A DNA stretch of 64,000 nt, taken from the NCBI GenBank assembly GCA_942159475.1, contig OW804094.1:57346966-57410965 (forward strand), given 5' to 3'. The stretch's first letter is position 1; the number at the start of each line of letters is the position of its first letter. The position numbers and the translations under genes are program-made. The DNA is from Sthenelais limicola (lineage: Eukaryota > Annelida > Polychaeta > Phyllodocida > Sigalionidae). Below the pieces are notes generated by a model. That model searched no databases and was not told the origin of the DNA. It saw only the letters and a list, made by a program, of their open reading frames with translations. This document shows, piece by piece, positions 12,779 to 23,927 of the stretch.

Positions 12779-14057
12779 TTGCAACTGAGCAGACAACATT
12801 CATGCGAAGCTATTTATATAAGAAAAGGGTGGGCGGTTCATACATAGAACCATGTAATCACTGTTTGGACTGAACTATTGGGAATAATACATTGGAGATA
12901 TTTGGGAAAGTTAATCACAGGGATAATCACTGTTTGGACTGGACTATTGGGAAATTAACACTACCTGGATAGTTCATATGAAGTTGCATTTGTTTACTGG
13001 TTTTGTCCTTTTGTGGGAACACAATGGCTGTGTTGAAGACAGGTGTTTGTGAACAATAGAGTTAGAAGATAAGAAAAACAACCATTTTGCAGCCAAATAG
13101 GTGAAATTTATGAAATAAATACCTAGAATTGTTTTAACCTAAGGCATATGGATGTAATGCGGCGGCCAGAGATTGGCCATTTCTGGGGCGGAAAAAAATG
13201 GTAGAGAGATGAGATTTCATACTGTAGTAGGTCTATTTATTAGCTTTAAAATGAGACCAGGGCGGACAAGATCGGTTGGTTTGAAATTGTTCTGTGCCTG
13301 GTAGAGATGAGAGGATAATTTTGAATGTGAGCTGTTGGAAGAGACTCCGAATTCACCTTGTGTTAATGTCCATTCTGGATTTAACATACCTCATTACCCT
13401 AATCAATTTTTATGTCTAATCAAATACCCCTAGACACTTACACTTGTAACACTTGTGGCGATTTATGAACACAGAATAGTTTCACCTCAGCTTTCAAACG
13501 TGTGAAAATGATGCCACACCCCATGAGTATGGGTGAGCGAAAAGGGGCGTTAACAAGTGTTAAAACGTAAATGTGTGACATTGCTGCTATAATTATGATA
13601 GTGTATTCACAAAAGCCAATTGTAGGGTATTCACAGAACCCAAATAGGCTCACAAATCCTTCCATTTCCACTATTGATATATTAATGTAATATAGAAACT
13701 GATGAGAGAGTTGGTAACGTTAATAAATTACACATAATTAATTATTAGAAAAAAAACCTCATATCGGAAGAGACCAAATATAACCTAAAGAAAACTTCTC
13801 ACACATAACTGCCTGATCTGTGCTTTGAAGTATTTACGTTACTTTATTGAATTAATGCAACTCCCATAATATCTCCAATGTATTATTCCCAATAGTCCAG
13901 TCCAAACAGTGATTATCTCTGTGATTAACTTTCCCAAATATCTCCAATGTATTATTCACAATAGTTCAGTCCAAACAGAGGGCGCCTCAGTTCTATGTAT
14001 GAACCGCCCACCCCTGTCTAATATAAATAGCTTGGCATGATTAATGTTCAGTTGCAA
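12779..14057. mobile_element. DNA element with long (~175-bp) terminal inverted repeats
   Basis: The left arm (12779-12953) and right arm (13886-14057) are inverted copies that start TTGCAACTGA and include GGGTGGGCGGTTCATACATA. Each arm carries two copies of TGTTTGGACTGGACTATTGG-type words about 65 bp apart. The interior is non-coding, but bases about 13444-13640 match 30.205-30.405 kb, so pieces of the family are dispersed. No transposase remains. Confidence 0.75.
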
Positions 14058-14232
14058 GAGATACGAAAAACGGAGCGCGAATACGGAGCATATCAAATTT
14101 CGTCTCCGTGATTCAAATGACCGTTTTTCGTCTCAGAAGTTCGCGCAATTTCGTCACCATAGTTCACCAGTAGCGTTCGCGGTGCTCGGTAGACAAAAAT
14201 CGTCACACTGAAGACGAAAAAACTTGCCGCTC

Positions 14233-14265
14233 CGTATCGCGCGGGTACGGTGCGCGGGAGAGTGT
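14233..14265 (-). repeat. CG-rich terminal-repeat-like segment, right copy
   Basis: Inverted relative to 6446-6478. The preceding 14.06-14.23 kb is also CpG-rich and repeats CGTTTTTCGT and CGTATC words found in the 27-bp minisatellite, supporting a common family. Confidence 0.5.
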
Positions 14266-14269
14266 AGCT

Positions 14270-15965
14270 CTTCCTTGGAGGAGCCGGCCTGGCGGGCAGC
14301 TCAGGACACGCCCCCTCCGCCGGTAGAGTTGCTCCTGGTCTTGCTCTGGACCCAGGACACTAGTTTATTTTCTACAATACTATTGTTTTGTAAAATAGAA
14401 GATTAGAACATGAGATACTTGAAAGTATATAAAACCCTCAATCTGATATGTTTAAATAAGCCCCTTGCATATTTAGCGAGATATTTAGCTGAAATAACAG
14501 TTCTTATAAAGACAGCTTTAGTGATGTTGTGGAACAAATATGAAAAGGATGATAGGGGGCATTTGAAATCATGGTGCCCACGATTTTACATGCCTGTCGT
14601 CCGGGCTGTCGTCCAGCGTTTGGTTTACGTCGTCCACGATTGCCACAAACCAACCGGCAATCAGCCATGGCAATGTGGTTGGGCCTTATGGTGTAACTTC
14701 ACCAAGACATTTTTCGTTGCGGACTATCCGGTTTTCACCTTACACAGGCCAGGTCCGATCCGATTTTGAACACCCCGATCTGGGGGGCAGATAAGAGCAT
14801 GCCGCAAATGACTGGAGAAGGGGGACCCTCTAAACCACAGGACCAACTCCCTTAACCACAGGACCAAGCCTCAGATCTGAGGCTCTCACAGAGATAGGAA
14901 GTGCATTTAATCCAAAATAAATATATCAACACAAGAAATTATTTTTTTCTTACATTAATTCAGAATTATCATTTTACTAGTGTTTTCTCCTTTTTCTGGT
15001 GATTGTAAGTGATAAATATGATAAAGACAACAAAATTCACATATCTGCGATTTAGCATCCAGACCCCCTTTCTCTGTAATGCTAACCACTTGTGGTCAAG
15101 TGATAATTAATTTTTATACATTTGGTCAGCAAGGTCGACAGGCAACATAAAGATGGATATCACAACTCTCCGGAACGGCCCTGGTCTGTACAGATGATGA
15201 TAAACCAATGATGCCGGATTAGAGAACCATATCTGCCGCAAGGATGAAAACCTCGGTGAAGATCTAGTATAAAGGATTGTAACTTCACCAATCTGGTTTT
15301 CACTTTACGGCTGGTCTTTTGTGGCTAACGGCTGATGCTGGGGGCACATATACCCAATTTCAAGGCCGATTTGGCACCTACGATTCGTCATACAATCTAG
15401 TTTCAGTGGCGTAAAAATTGTGTAGGTGCGCCAAATCGCACAGCTAATTGTGGGCCTTGATTTTGGGGCACACATGCACAATTTCGTGGCCGATTTCAGC
15501 GCAGGATTCCAAGTTTGAGATTGTATGATTCCTATGGGGAATTGTGTATGTGTGTGGTAGCCCACGATTAGTCATAGGCACCAATGGTAAGTGCACAATC
15601 AAGTGTGGGTGGGTGCCATAGTGATGGAAAGTCGTGGATGATTTGAACAACTGTATGTTCACTAATCTTTCATGAATCAAAAAGATTTCTTTACATGACA
15701 TGCCTAGATATATTGTCTCAAGTATGTTAAAATCTTGTGATTACACATTTATTTTGTTTTGTAATGTCTGCTATTTATGCGTGATCGTATTCATAGCAAT
15801 AATGACACTCAACTCAGGTCCTTGTTCCTTGCCAGCTTTCCATCTTTATTCCAATAGCATTCAAACAACATTCCAACACCTCAGGAGGTCAGTACTGCAA
15901 ACTGAACCTGTCCCAACTAGCCTCAGAGGGACTAGTGTCTAAAACACATACACCACACATAGGGT
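14270..15965. other. Non-coding stretch
   Basis: An open frame of 119 codons at 14410-14769 has no recognisable domain and is probably chance. Bases 15.35-15.60 kb carry CACGATT-type words shared with the left end of the window. No gene is supported. Confidence 0.4.
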
Positions 15966-15969
15966 GTCA

Positions 15970-16443
15970 CATCACAATATACATGTTATACAGAGAATAC
16001 AGGGTACACATAACATAAGACAATACAGTAGTAATCACACATACAAGACTGCAGTGCATAAGAGTGACCTCTAGTGGTCTATATATATACAGCACTGTCC
16101 TGGAAACCCCAGTGGAATATACAGTCACTACACCTGGTGCCTATATAGTAATAGTTAAACAACGAACACGATAATGGCACTGGAGTGATGGTCGAGTGAC
16201 TGCCCCTCATTTATTCAAGAAAGAAAAATTTTTTCCTGGTCCGTAGCGTTCGGCGCCAGGTGAAAGAGTGCCTGGTTGCCGGGAACGCGAACTGTGGTTG
16301 CTAAGCAAACAATACAATCAGGTGTTAGCACAATGAATATATATAATTATGTTATATATTTGGTGAACATATAAAGATACATATAGTAATAGTAAAACAA
16401 CAAACATGAGAATGGCACTGGAGTGACGGTTGAGTGACCGCCC
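15970..16443 (-). repeat. Terminal B-A-B repeat block of a tyrosine-recombinase retrotransposon
   Basis: Read on the minus strand, downstream of the recombinase pseudogene, come a 63-bp segment B (16443-16381), a 175-bp segment A (16380-16206), a second copy of B (16205-16143), and about 172 bp called X here (16142-15970). B-A-B at the 3' end is the arrangement expected of split direct repeats in Ngaro/PAT-type elements. A nearly identical A-B-X block lies at 23927-23516. An A copy immediately 5' of this element's gag was not seen. Confidence 0.6.
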
Positions 16444-16519
16444 AATAACCCAACATTAAAAAAAATTTAGATATTAGCCAGACCACATGATACTCTTTTG
16501 TCGACGTCCATTAACCTAT

Positions 16520-17347
16520 TCAATGGAGTAGATTCCAATTGCCCATGAACTTGATGTCTTGTAATGAAATGCCAATCTCTTGCAAGTACATAGCACCGCT
16601 GTGTCTAAGAGAATGCAACCCAGTATACTTTGTAGACAAGCCAGCGGAAGCTAGCAGCTGCTTGAAAACTTTAAGCAACTCGGAGTATTTGATAGGCACT
16701 AGTCCAGAACAAGAAGGACGTAGAAGTGGAGGCATATTAGAAGAGACAGGGTATTCCAGCACATACTCCTGTAGTCGGTTGAAAACGTCAAATATATGAT
16801 TATCACAAGGGTGTACAGGTAGATACAAAACTTTTGAGTCCAGACCATGTGTTTTTGACGATCTGACTTTGAACAACACATGATCAGTGTGAAAAACTAC
16901 ATCTGACCGAACTAGAACATGTTGATTGTCCTTCCCGTTCGAAAAAAGGTTGCGCTTAAGAATTAATGTTCAAAAACAAATAATAATCGCTAGCCAGTAG
17001 ATCTTGTGGAGAGGATCTTTAGGCAAATGGTAGTAGAGAGACGAAAGCTGCAAAGGGGTCAAGTATAATCTTGGCACATGACCAGGAGCCAGCATTTTTC
17101 GAAGACCTGACAAGACCACTTTAATCAGATAAACTTCTCTGAATAATGTAGGATGACCCAACATATTATGGAGAGATATGATGGCACTCAAATAGTTATT
17201 AATGGTCGTAAAGGTACAGGTATCGGACAAATGAACAAGGAAGCGAACGATGGTGGAGGAGTCTGCTGGGCATGACACCAATCCTAAGTCTACACAGAAT
17301 TGGGTGTATCGTCTCCATTGCGAACCTCTAGTTGCCATCTTATTCAC
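16520..17347 (-). pseudogene. Tyrosine recombinase of a DIRS/Ngaro-like element, broken
   Basis: Two minus-strand frames make up one lambda-integrase-type recombinase. The N-terminal SAM-like part is at 17347-16970. After an in-frame TGA, the catalytic part continues to about 16520. The catalytic block GLHSLRHSGAMYL gives His-x-x-Arg, followed by FMGNW. The position usually holding the first catalytic Arg (LLRKSNL in relatives) reads LILKRNL, so that residue may be lost. The final catalytic Tyr is not clear. In DIRS/Ngaro elements this enzyme integrates a circular cDNA. The gene follows RNase H and precedes the B-A-B repeats. Confidence 0.75.
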
Positions 17348-17398
17348 GGCCCAAGCTGAAGAAACAACTTCAGTAACTTTCTGGTCGATCCTCGACCG

Positions 17399-18686
17399 TC
17401 AAGTCACTACAACATAACAAGAAAGTCTTGAGAACTTGAAGTCATCATGTCGATCAATCCTAGAAAGACGATCTGCACAAGAGTTATCAAGGCCTTTAAC
17501 GTGTCTGGCAGTGATATAAATGTTATCTACAACACAAGTCCAAAATATCAGTCTTATGAGCCTCATGCATGAGTTGTTGGAGCTCTTGCCTTTATTAATC
17601 ATACACAGAACTTGAGTGTTGTCAGTGTACAAGACAATATGCAAATTCTGAAGCTGAGAGGCGAGTGTCCTATTCACACAGGAACTAACTCCCACAAGTT
17701 GATGTTATTGTCCTCTTCATTTAGGCAGGGGATGGAGTGGTTGACCCAATGACCATGCTGATCAAACTTCTGTATAAAATCGGGCACGTCGTCAGAGTTA
17801 AAGTAACCGGCGACCCATTGATTGTTCATCACGAAACCATAACCAGATTTACTAGCGTCTGCGTAGCAACTAGGTCCTATACAGTCCTGTGTCGACTAGA
17901 TAAGTGGAAACACCATTAATGTACCAACGTATACCTTGTAATTGACGGTGTAGGGGGTTGACAGAAATGCTACGGTATGCCGCGGAAATGTCAATAGTTG
18001 CACAAAAACAGTTTGGATCCAATAAGGATGACACATAATCAAGAGAAGTAAAACGAAAAGTTTTTGCAGTTAAGTCCATGTGATTATTGATTGAAGTACC
18101 CAATGGTCTTCGACAATCCATAATTGGACGAAATGTGCCGTCAGGTTTTGGCACGCGCCAAGGGCATGAACACATAAGGGTTTGTGGTCAACTACAATAT
18201 ATTTTCCATCATCTACCTCTTGGCGAATCAATTTATCAATGAAATCAAATGCAGGTCCATGCAAAACAGAATTGTAATTCAAACAAGTGTATGGAGTAAC
18301 ATCATCAAGGTTATATACAATGTCAAAGCCATGTACAATACTGTTACCCAAAAATTCACACAAGAGAACATCGTTCTCATAATGTAATTCATACAACCAT
18401 ATCTGAGAATTCATTTGGTTGACAATGCCACCCACTGTAGTATCGTTACACAAAAAGCCTCTAAATAAAGGCAACTCAGTACACACACAAACAGTAACAT
18501 AGTCAAAGTGAGACTCAGCAATGTATACATCGGCATCCAAAAATTCACAATAATCTTCAGCAAATACATCACAAGCAGACAAATCGTTATAAGAACACAT
18601 AACATGACCAGTTTCTGATTCAAAAAGACAATCGTTAGCTTCAGGGCCAACATCAGAATCAATATAACCAACCTCAAAGTTTGCAT
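17399..18686 (-). pseudogene. Pol (RT-RNase H) of the minus-strand DIRS/Ngaro-like element, deleted
   Basis: The frame is open from just before the gag stop, offset by one base. It runs through an N-terminal acidic region to VHALGA. A one-base deletion near 18152 then shifts it to the frame with VPKPDGTFRPIMDC and IDISAAYRSISVNP, the first RT motifs. Near 17885 the text jumps straight to RNase H (YADASKSGYGF, YTDNTQVLCM, CADRLSR). The whole central RT with its YxDD active site is therefore missing, and the element cannot encode a working RT. Family identity rests on the RT-RNase H-recombinase order and the similarity of motifs to the Ngaro-like Pol at 45.4-47.6 kb. Confidence 0.8.
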
Positions 18687-19628
18687 CTAAACAGGTGGAT
18701 CGCTGTGCTTAGCCAGGACTGCCCCGTGGGAACAATAATTACATCCTCTGTTGTCACAGTCAGGAAAACCAGAACTAGGACTTCTTAAGAACATATCCAC
18801 TATGTGATGGTCGTAATTTGCATATGCCACATCTAAGTAGTCTCCTTCTGAAGCATGGCAAGTGACAAAATCTAAGTGCAAAAGGTACAATTTAATGTCG
18901 CCACCCGAGCCGAATAGATGTTGGGCCACCATGATCATACCATACATTAATTGGCGATACGAAAGTTTCTTGTGATCAAGATTTTTCAACGTAACTGAAT
19001 TAAGCTGGTGCTGGTAATAAAACTCAGGGCGATAGACCATACCTGCATTGCATTTAACAGTCTCCGGATCTACAGCTGCGTTTATTTGATGGAGAGCTGA
19101 AGTGACCGGATCCGAAAGCCAAGTAGGTGTCAGGCCCGATGCTGTGTGTAGCGGGTTGGCATAATAGATCGTGACAACAGGTGTGTTGACAATCGGGGTG
19201 GTAGTGTTGAGACCGGCCAATATGACAGGAGTTTGGATGGCTGAAGTGACAGTAGTAGTAGGCTTAGTAACAGGACCTGTGACAGTAGGACGATCTACAA
19301 GCGGCTGGAGAGACAAGGAGAATTGAGTCAACTTATCAAACATCACATCCATCTGTCGGCTCTGTTCTTCAAACTTCATTTGCCATTTAGCCAGCTGATC
19401 TGTCTGGGTACGACCAGGAGAGTGGGAAGAAAGGTTTTCTTCCTGGTACGAGCACAAAGCGTCCACATCAAGGTAAACCTTCCAATCATTTGTACTACCT
19501 GTAGCCGCCTGGCTCTTGTCGCATGCCTCTCTAAAATATTTACAAGTGGCTTTACTTGGCTCAGGAGTAGCCCCATGTTTATGATTGTAGCCGCAAGCTG
19601 TACATAAACCCATCTTGTAGAAATTCAT
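18687..19628 (-). CDS. Gag-like protein of the minus-strand DIRS/Ngaro-like element
   Basis: 313 residues, intact. It begins with CTACGYNH, an N-terminal CxxCxxxH pattern also present in the two other gags of this window. A Thr/Pro/Val-rich linker follows, then a folded-looking region (residues about 185-290) and a Cys-rich end (CDNRGCNYC then SHGAVLAKH). It presumably packages element RNA. The stop overlaps a downstream pol frame that is open in the -1 frame, suggesting frameshift expression in the ancestor. The 5' flank is replaced by what looks like a LINE tail. Confidence 0.65.
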   Translation of the reverse strand: MNFYKMGLCTACGYNHKHGATPEPSKATCKYFREACDKSQAATGSTNDWKVYLDVDALCSYQEENLSSHSPGRTQTDQLAKWQMKFEEQSRQMDVMFDKLTQFSLSLQPLVDRPTVTGPVTKPTTTVTSAIQTPVILAGLNTTTPIVNTPVVTIYYANPLHTASGLTPTWLSDPVTSALHQINAAVDPETVKCNAGMVYRPEFYYQHQLNSVTLKNLDHKKLSYRQLMYGMIMVAQHLFGSGGDIKLYLLHLDFVTCHASEGDYLDVAYANYDHHIVDMFLRSPSSGFPDCDNRGCNYCSHGAVLAKHSDPPV

Positions 19629-19665
19629 TTCATTTCAAGAATTCTTTATTTGCATACCGGTAGGT
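19629..19665 (-). repeat. LINE 3'-tail-like sequence
   Basis: Read on the minus strand this is AATAAAGAATTCTTGAAATG followed by AAATGAA, close to tails at 41.99-42.01 kb and at the right end of the window. It suggests a truncated LINE 3' end abutting the gag. No coding remnant is visible in 19.67-20.1 kb. Confidence 0.4.
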
Positions 19666-20119
19666 GTTACAATACAGAAGGTAATTACGCCAATCATGAT
19701 ACATTCATATCATTTCCTCCGGCGAATGCCTTATATGAATTCCAGTTAGATTTGGTTTGAAACAGGTATAGGGTTACAAAGTTATCAAGTTAAAGATACC
19801 GATTTGAACTTGCAAGTTAAGTGAGAGAAGGAAAGAAAAGGTTTGTACAAAATTTCCAGTACTTTTGGAGAAGTGCTGTCAACAGGAGGTTAGCGAAAAG
19901 GAACCTCAATAAGGAATTAGATATGGCTGTTATTGGCCATCAGTAAATAAGGTTATAACTGGCGATATGCTATGGTGCCCCCTGAATCTCCGCTTGTTTG
20001 TGTACCTTGACGACCAGCCCAGTTACCAACTAGTTGCTTCTCCTATTTCAAACACAGCGGTTGGGTTTTGTATTGCTCTTCGAAAATTTTTCTAGTAATA
20101 TGCCTGACTTACCTCATTA

Positions 20120-21098
20120 ATGGAGAAGCGTTGTTCTGCATGCCAGACAACTCACAAAGCACCTTTCGGCAGTCGTTGTAAGGTTATTAATCCTATTGCT
20201 ACCACATCCAGTGCTACTACGTCTAGTTCTACTACTGTCATGGCTGCCTCCTTAGTTGACGGGGTCGAACGGGACGACGACAAATATGTGCCTGCTCTCG
20301 AAGATGCCTTCACCAGATCCAAGAAATTATTTGAGAAGTCTGTTCATGAGAAGGCCCAGTTCTTAGAGAAGATCAGAGAATTGGAAGCAAAAGTTGACCC
20401 CAGTACATCTGGTGGGAAGAAAAGTGATACCAAGTCTGCTCCCAATGCCTTGGTCATGTCGGCCATGCTAGACCGCCTCGATGCCTTGGAGCGTGCCCAG
20501 GCTCAGGGCGGTGGTTCCTGTCAACCACACACCCCATCCACCGATAAATCTTCGTCGGGCAACACCCCTACCTCCGATGTCATCAATGATCCACTCACCA
20601 AGGCCCTAGCCAAGTTATTGGTACAAGAAGCAGATCCAGGTAAACTCTTACATCCTGAGTTCTATGTTCAGCCGGACAAGAAAAAACTGGACTACTGGCT
20701 GAGTTCATATACGGCCAATGTTCTGTTGCTTGCTACCTTGATTCTTCGGGGGGGATGTCTCCTCCTATTTACGTCCTATGTGTTATCTGACCCAGTTATT
20801 TGCAACTAAGAAGTTTGGTGAGAAGGCCCCGGTCGCTTATGACAGGTATATTATTGACAGATATTCTACCGATGTGATCTCTGACTTTGACCCAGATCCA
20901 GTGGGGGTTAGCCTCCATTTTGCCACCAACACTAAACAGGAGCCAGTCGGTGGTGGGTCGAAAGGGAAGAAGGGCAGCAGGGATAATCGTGATAGAAAAT
21001 CCCAGTCCGAGAGTGAGGGTGAAGAAATTTGTTCCAACTTTAATTTTCGTGCTTGCAAGGTTGACAACTGCCCGAGACTGCATGTTTGCAAGAAATGA
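20120..21098 (+). pseudogene. Gag-like protein of a second tyrosine-recombinase retrotransposon, frameshifted
   Basis: The N-terminus reads CSACQTTHKAPFGSRC, a C-x2-C-x3-H-x7-C pattern. Ser/Thr-rich and coiled-coil-like regions follow. An extra G in a seven-G run near 20750 breaks the frame, which resumes with MCYLTQLFATKKFGEKAP and ends with CSNFNFRACKVDNCPRLHVC, a CCCH zinc motif typical of DIRS/Ngaro Gag. No pol or recombinase follows, so this is an isolated, decayed gag. Its N-terminal motif has the same spacing as in the Ngaro-like Gag at 44.5 kb. Confidence 0.65.
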
Positions 21099-21170
21099 AA
21101 AGGCAAGCACAGAGCGGTGGGTTGCGCTGAGGTGGCGAAGTGACCCCCCCCCCCCCCCCCACTGAAAACA

Positions 21171-21578
21171 ATGATGGGGAAGATGGGTGAGCGGAAATAC
21201 CTTGAACTAAAGCCCAATCGCTTGGCCCTCATCAGAGCCACGGTAGAGGAATGCCAAGCTAGTTATCAGAAGCTATTCGGGTCCATCCAACAGTTAGAGG
21301 AAATGAAGGAAAGCGAACAGGTGGTGGAAATTATGGAAAATGAACAATTAGAGGACACTATGGAAAATGTTGAGGATATTTCTAAGACAACAAGGAACAA
21401 AATACAGCAAGTCTCAGACATGGTCAAGCCCAGGAACCTGCAACGCCAACGACTTGCAGGACTACACAATGAAGTGAGGGACAGAAGGGAGTTCCAAATT
21501 AGGATCACTAGGCTTGAAAAGACTGTTTTCTCCCTGGGTATCTGGAGGAGGGACAGTGAATCATTAGGGATCGGTTGA
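21171..21578 (+). CDS. Coiled-coil ORF of unknown role
   Basis: 135 residues, rich in Glu, Gln, Arg and Lys with heptad-like Leu/Ile/Met spacing, no Cys motif and no membrane segment. It follows the gag pseudogene by about 70 bp, separated by a long C-run. It could be part of another retroelement gag or a chance frame; I do not recognise it. Only this frame is open across the stretch, which mildly favours past coding. Confidence 0.3.
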   Translation: MMGKMGERKYLELKPNRLALIRATVEECQASYQKLFGSIQQLEEMKESEQVVEIMENEQLEDTMENVEDISKTTRNKIQQVSDMVKPRNLQRQRLAGLHNEVRDRREFQIRITRLEKTVFSLGIWRRDSESLGIG

Positions 21579-21579
21579 T

Positions 21580-22310
21580 CCTCTAAATGCATAGCACACA
21601 CACTGTTGAAGATGGTGTAATGATTAAGTGGTAACAAATTAAAGTACTAATGTTTATAGCTATGGTAACAGATGAAACAAGAGAATTAATATTCAGGTAG
21701 AAGATTAAAAAGAAAGCAAGGAAAAAAAGAGAACAGGGTATTCTATTATTAAATGAACCAGAACAAAATGTCAAATTTATCAAAAGAGAATGTTAATGCA
21801 CAAAGAAAACTCCACAATAAGAGTCTGAATGAGTAAAATGTATCCCTAAATTGTGGGCTACATAACTTGTCTCAATTTATAAATATCTCCACAAACAGAA
21901 TTATTCCACATCTCAGCTCAATTAAATGTGCATGACTAAGGTAAAATTATATTCCAGAAATCCACGCCAGATGAGTAGAGGGTATGATGTATTACTCCAC
22001 GGTGAAGTGTGTATCACATTACATTTGTATGTAGAGGCGTGTGGTACATACCGTGTGGTACATTGTTTTGTACCACATGGGCGGGGCCTAATGATAAATG
22101 CAAAATAAACTCATTTGATTGGTTCCCGTCCACGCAGGAAAATGCGTTGTCAATGACTCTTACTAGCGTTACTAACGTTGCGACATTACGATGTACACTA
22201 TTGCGTCGTTGCCGGCATCAGTGAGAGAAGAATGGCAGGAACTTAGTAAGTAAATAAAGGACTTTTTGCAGTAATTTATAATTAATTCATTACCACCGTG
22301 GAGTAAAAAT
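21580..22310. other. Non-coding stretch
   Basis: AT-rich DNA. The frames at 21.93-22.22 kb overlap on different strands and carry no domain. Confidence 0.4.
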
Positions 22311-22323
22311 AGTACCGCATCTC

Positions 22324-22459
22324 GTAGGTGGTCTGGTGTAAAGGATCGCACGGACCCTCGACGATCCTTTTCAATAATAACCCACTCGCCTATCGGCTCG
22401 TGGGCCATGTGAAAAGAATCGTCTTGGGTCCATGCGATCCTTTACACCAGACCACCTAC
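22324..22459. repeat. Long hairpin-forming inverted repeat
   Basis: A left arm of about 49 bp starting GTAGGTGGTCTGGTGTAAAG is matched by its near-exact reverse complement ending at 22459, around a 37-bp centre that itself contains CCAC/GTGG pairing. Shorter matching words (AGTACYGCA) extend the palindrome to about 22312-22475. It could be a tiny MITE or a transcribed hairpin such as a microRNA precursor. Confidence 0.75.
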
Positions 22460-22654
22460 TCGTGCAGTACTATCATAATATCATGTTATCGACCCCAGGA
22501 GAGAAGAAGGCTATTTGTTGATAGATTGAATAAAAAGTTTTTAAAGAAAAAAAAAAAAAAAAAAAGATAATGTAAGAGTCGACAGGACACATAACATTAC
22601 TATGACATGCATAACTCATAATTAATTAATTAGGAAGGGAGGCACAGAACGCCT

Positions 22655-22963
22655 TCGTAGCATTGTATCTATAGTTAGATATTCAAGTATGTGGATTACT
22701 GCTACAACATGAAGCATTGTATCTATAGTTAGATATTCAAGTATGCAGATTACAGTTACAACATGTAACATTGTATCTATAGATAGATATTTAAGCATGC
22801 AAAATACAGTTACAACATGGGATGGTACATGGTATATGATGTATGAATGTATGTTGATGAGACAAATAGTTTTATGGATAAGAGTTCCATTCAAATATAA
22901 AATAAGTTCCATTCATATGCAATGCTAGAGGAAGCGTTCCATTCATATGCAATGCTAGAGGAA
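22655..22963. repeat. Short tandem repeats
   Basis: Three units of about 53 bp sharing GCATTGTATCTATAG...ACAACATG lie at about 22659-22818. Two copies of a 29-30-bp unit starting TTCCATTCATATGCAATGCT follow at about 22907-22963. No gene is seen in the surrounding DNA. Confidence 0.7.
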
Positions 22964-23063
22964 GTGTAAAAAGAGGTCACACAACTGAATAATCAGTAGA
23001 TTATTAAGTTACATTAATAACTTAATAAGTTACATTAATAAGTCACTGCTGATTTAAAAGGCG

Positions 23064-23515
23064 TTAATAGTTTCTCTGTATACTTCTTAAAAGAAGACAC
23101 ATCAAGTGTGCTTCTGGCAAAAGCGAATTCCAACGTGTCTGGCATTTATAAGTAAGAGAGTCCATAATTTTAGATGACTTGGTGCTAATTATCTTAAGAA
23201 TCCTCCTCCCCTTAGCATGGCTCCTTGTTGGGAGAACCCGCTTATCGAGGTGAAGAGGGTGTTGAGCCATATAAAAAGCTACGTCCAATAAATGTTTATC
23301 GTGTCTGATTTGGAGAGGCCATATGTTTAGAAGTTTATGCTCCTTATCTACATTGTCAAATTTGTTTTTATTAAATATTATTCGGAGTGCCAGGTTTTGC
23401 TGAGATTGCAGCCTTCTTAACAATGACTGAGGTGCAGAATCGTAAAGAAAGTCACAGAAATCTAAGTTGGGAAGAATGGCCAAATTGCAGGAAGTCGGTG
23501 AACAAAATTCAAAAA
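23064..23515 (-). pseudogene. LINE reverse transcriptase C-terminal fragment
   Basis: The minus strand encodes the region after the RT palm: LQSQQNLALRIIFNKNKFDN, then a stretch ending in TRWNSLLPEAH and a short basic tail. This matches the C-terminal part of CR1/jockey-group ORF2 proteins. Its 5' side stops abruptly at 23515, where the A-B-X repeat begins, so the LINE was truncated or interrupted there. Confidence 0.65.
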
Positions 23516-23927
23516 AACACAATATACATGTTATACAGAGAATACAGGGTACACATAACATAAGACAATACAGTAGTAATCACACATACAAGACTGCAGT
23601 GAATAAGAGTGACCTCTAGTGGTCTATATATATACAGCACTGTCCTGGAAACCCCAGTGGAATATACAGTCACTACACCTGGTGCCTATATAGTAATAGT
23701 TAAACAACGAACACGAGAATGGCACTGGAGTGACGGTCGAGTGACTGCCCCTCATTTATTCAAGAAAGAAAAAAATTGTCCTGGTCCGTAGTGTTCGGCG
23801 CCAGGTGAGAGAGTGCCTGGTTGCCGAGAACGCAAACTGTGGTTGCTAAGCAAACAATACAATCAGGTGTTAGCACAATGAATATATATATGTTATATAT
23901 TTGGTGAACATATAAAGATACATATAG
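23516..23927 (-). repeat. Solo A-B-X terminal repeat
   Basis: Nearly identical over about 410 bp to 15970-16387, but the downstream B copy and coding region are absent. On the minus strand the order is A (23921-23751), B (23750-23688), X. Recombination between the A copies of a split-repeat element would leave exactly A-B. Alternatively it is the 5' copy of the element whose gag starts at 19628. Confidence 0.6.

Noticed and set aside
14410..14769. 119-codon plus-strand frame
   Set aside because: No domain, no splice or repeat context; probably chance.
23516..23927. LTR-retrotransposon solo LTR
   Set aside because: The other copy sits in a B-A-B arrangement behind a tyrosine recombinase, which fits split direct repeats better than LTRs.
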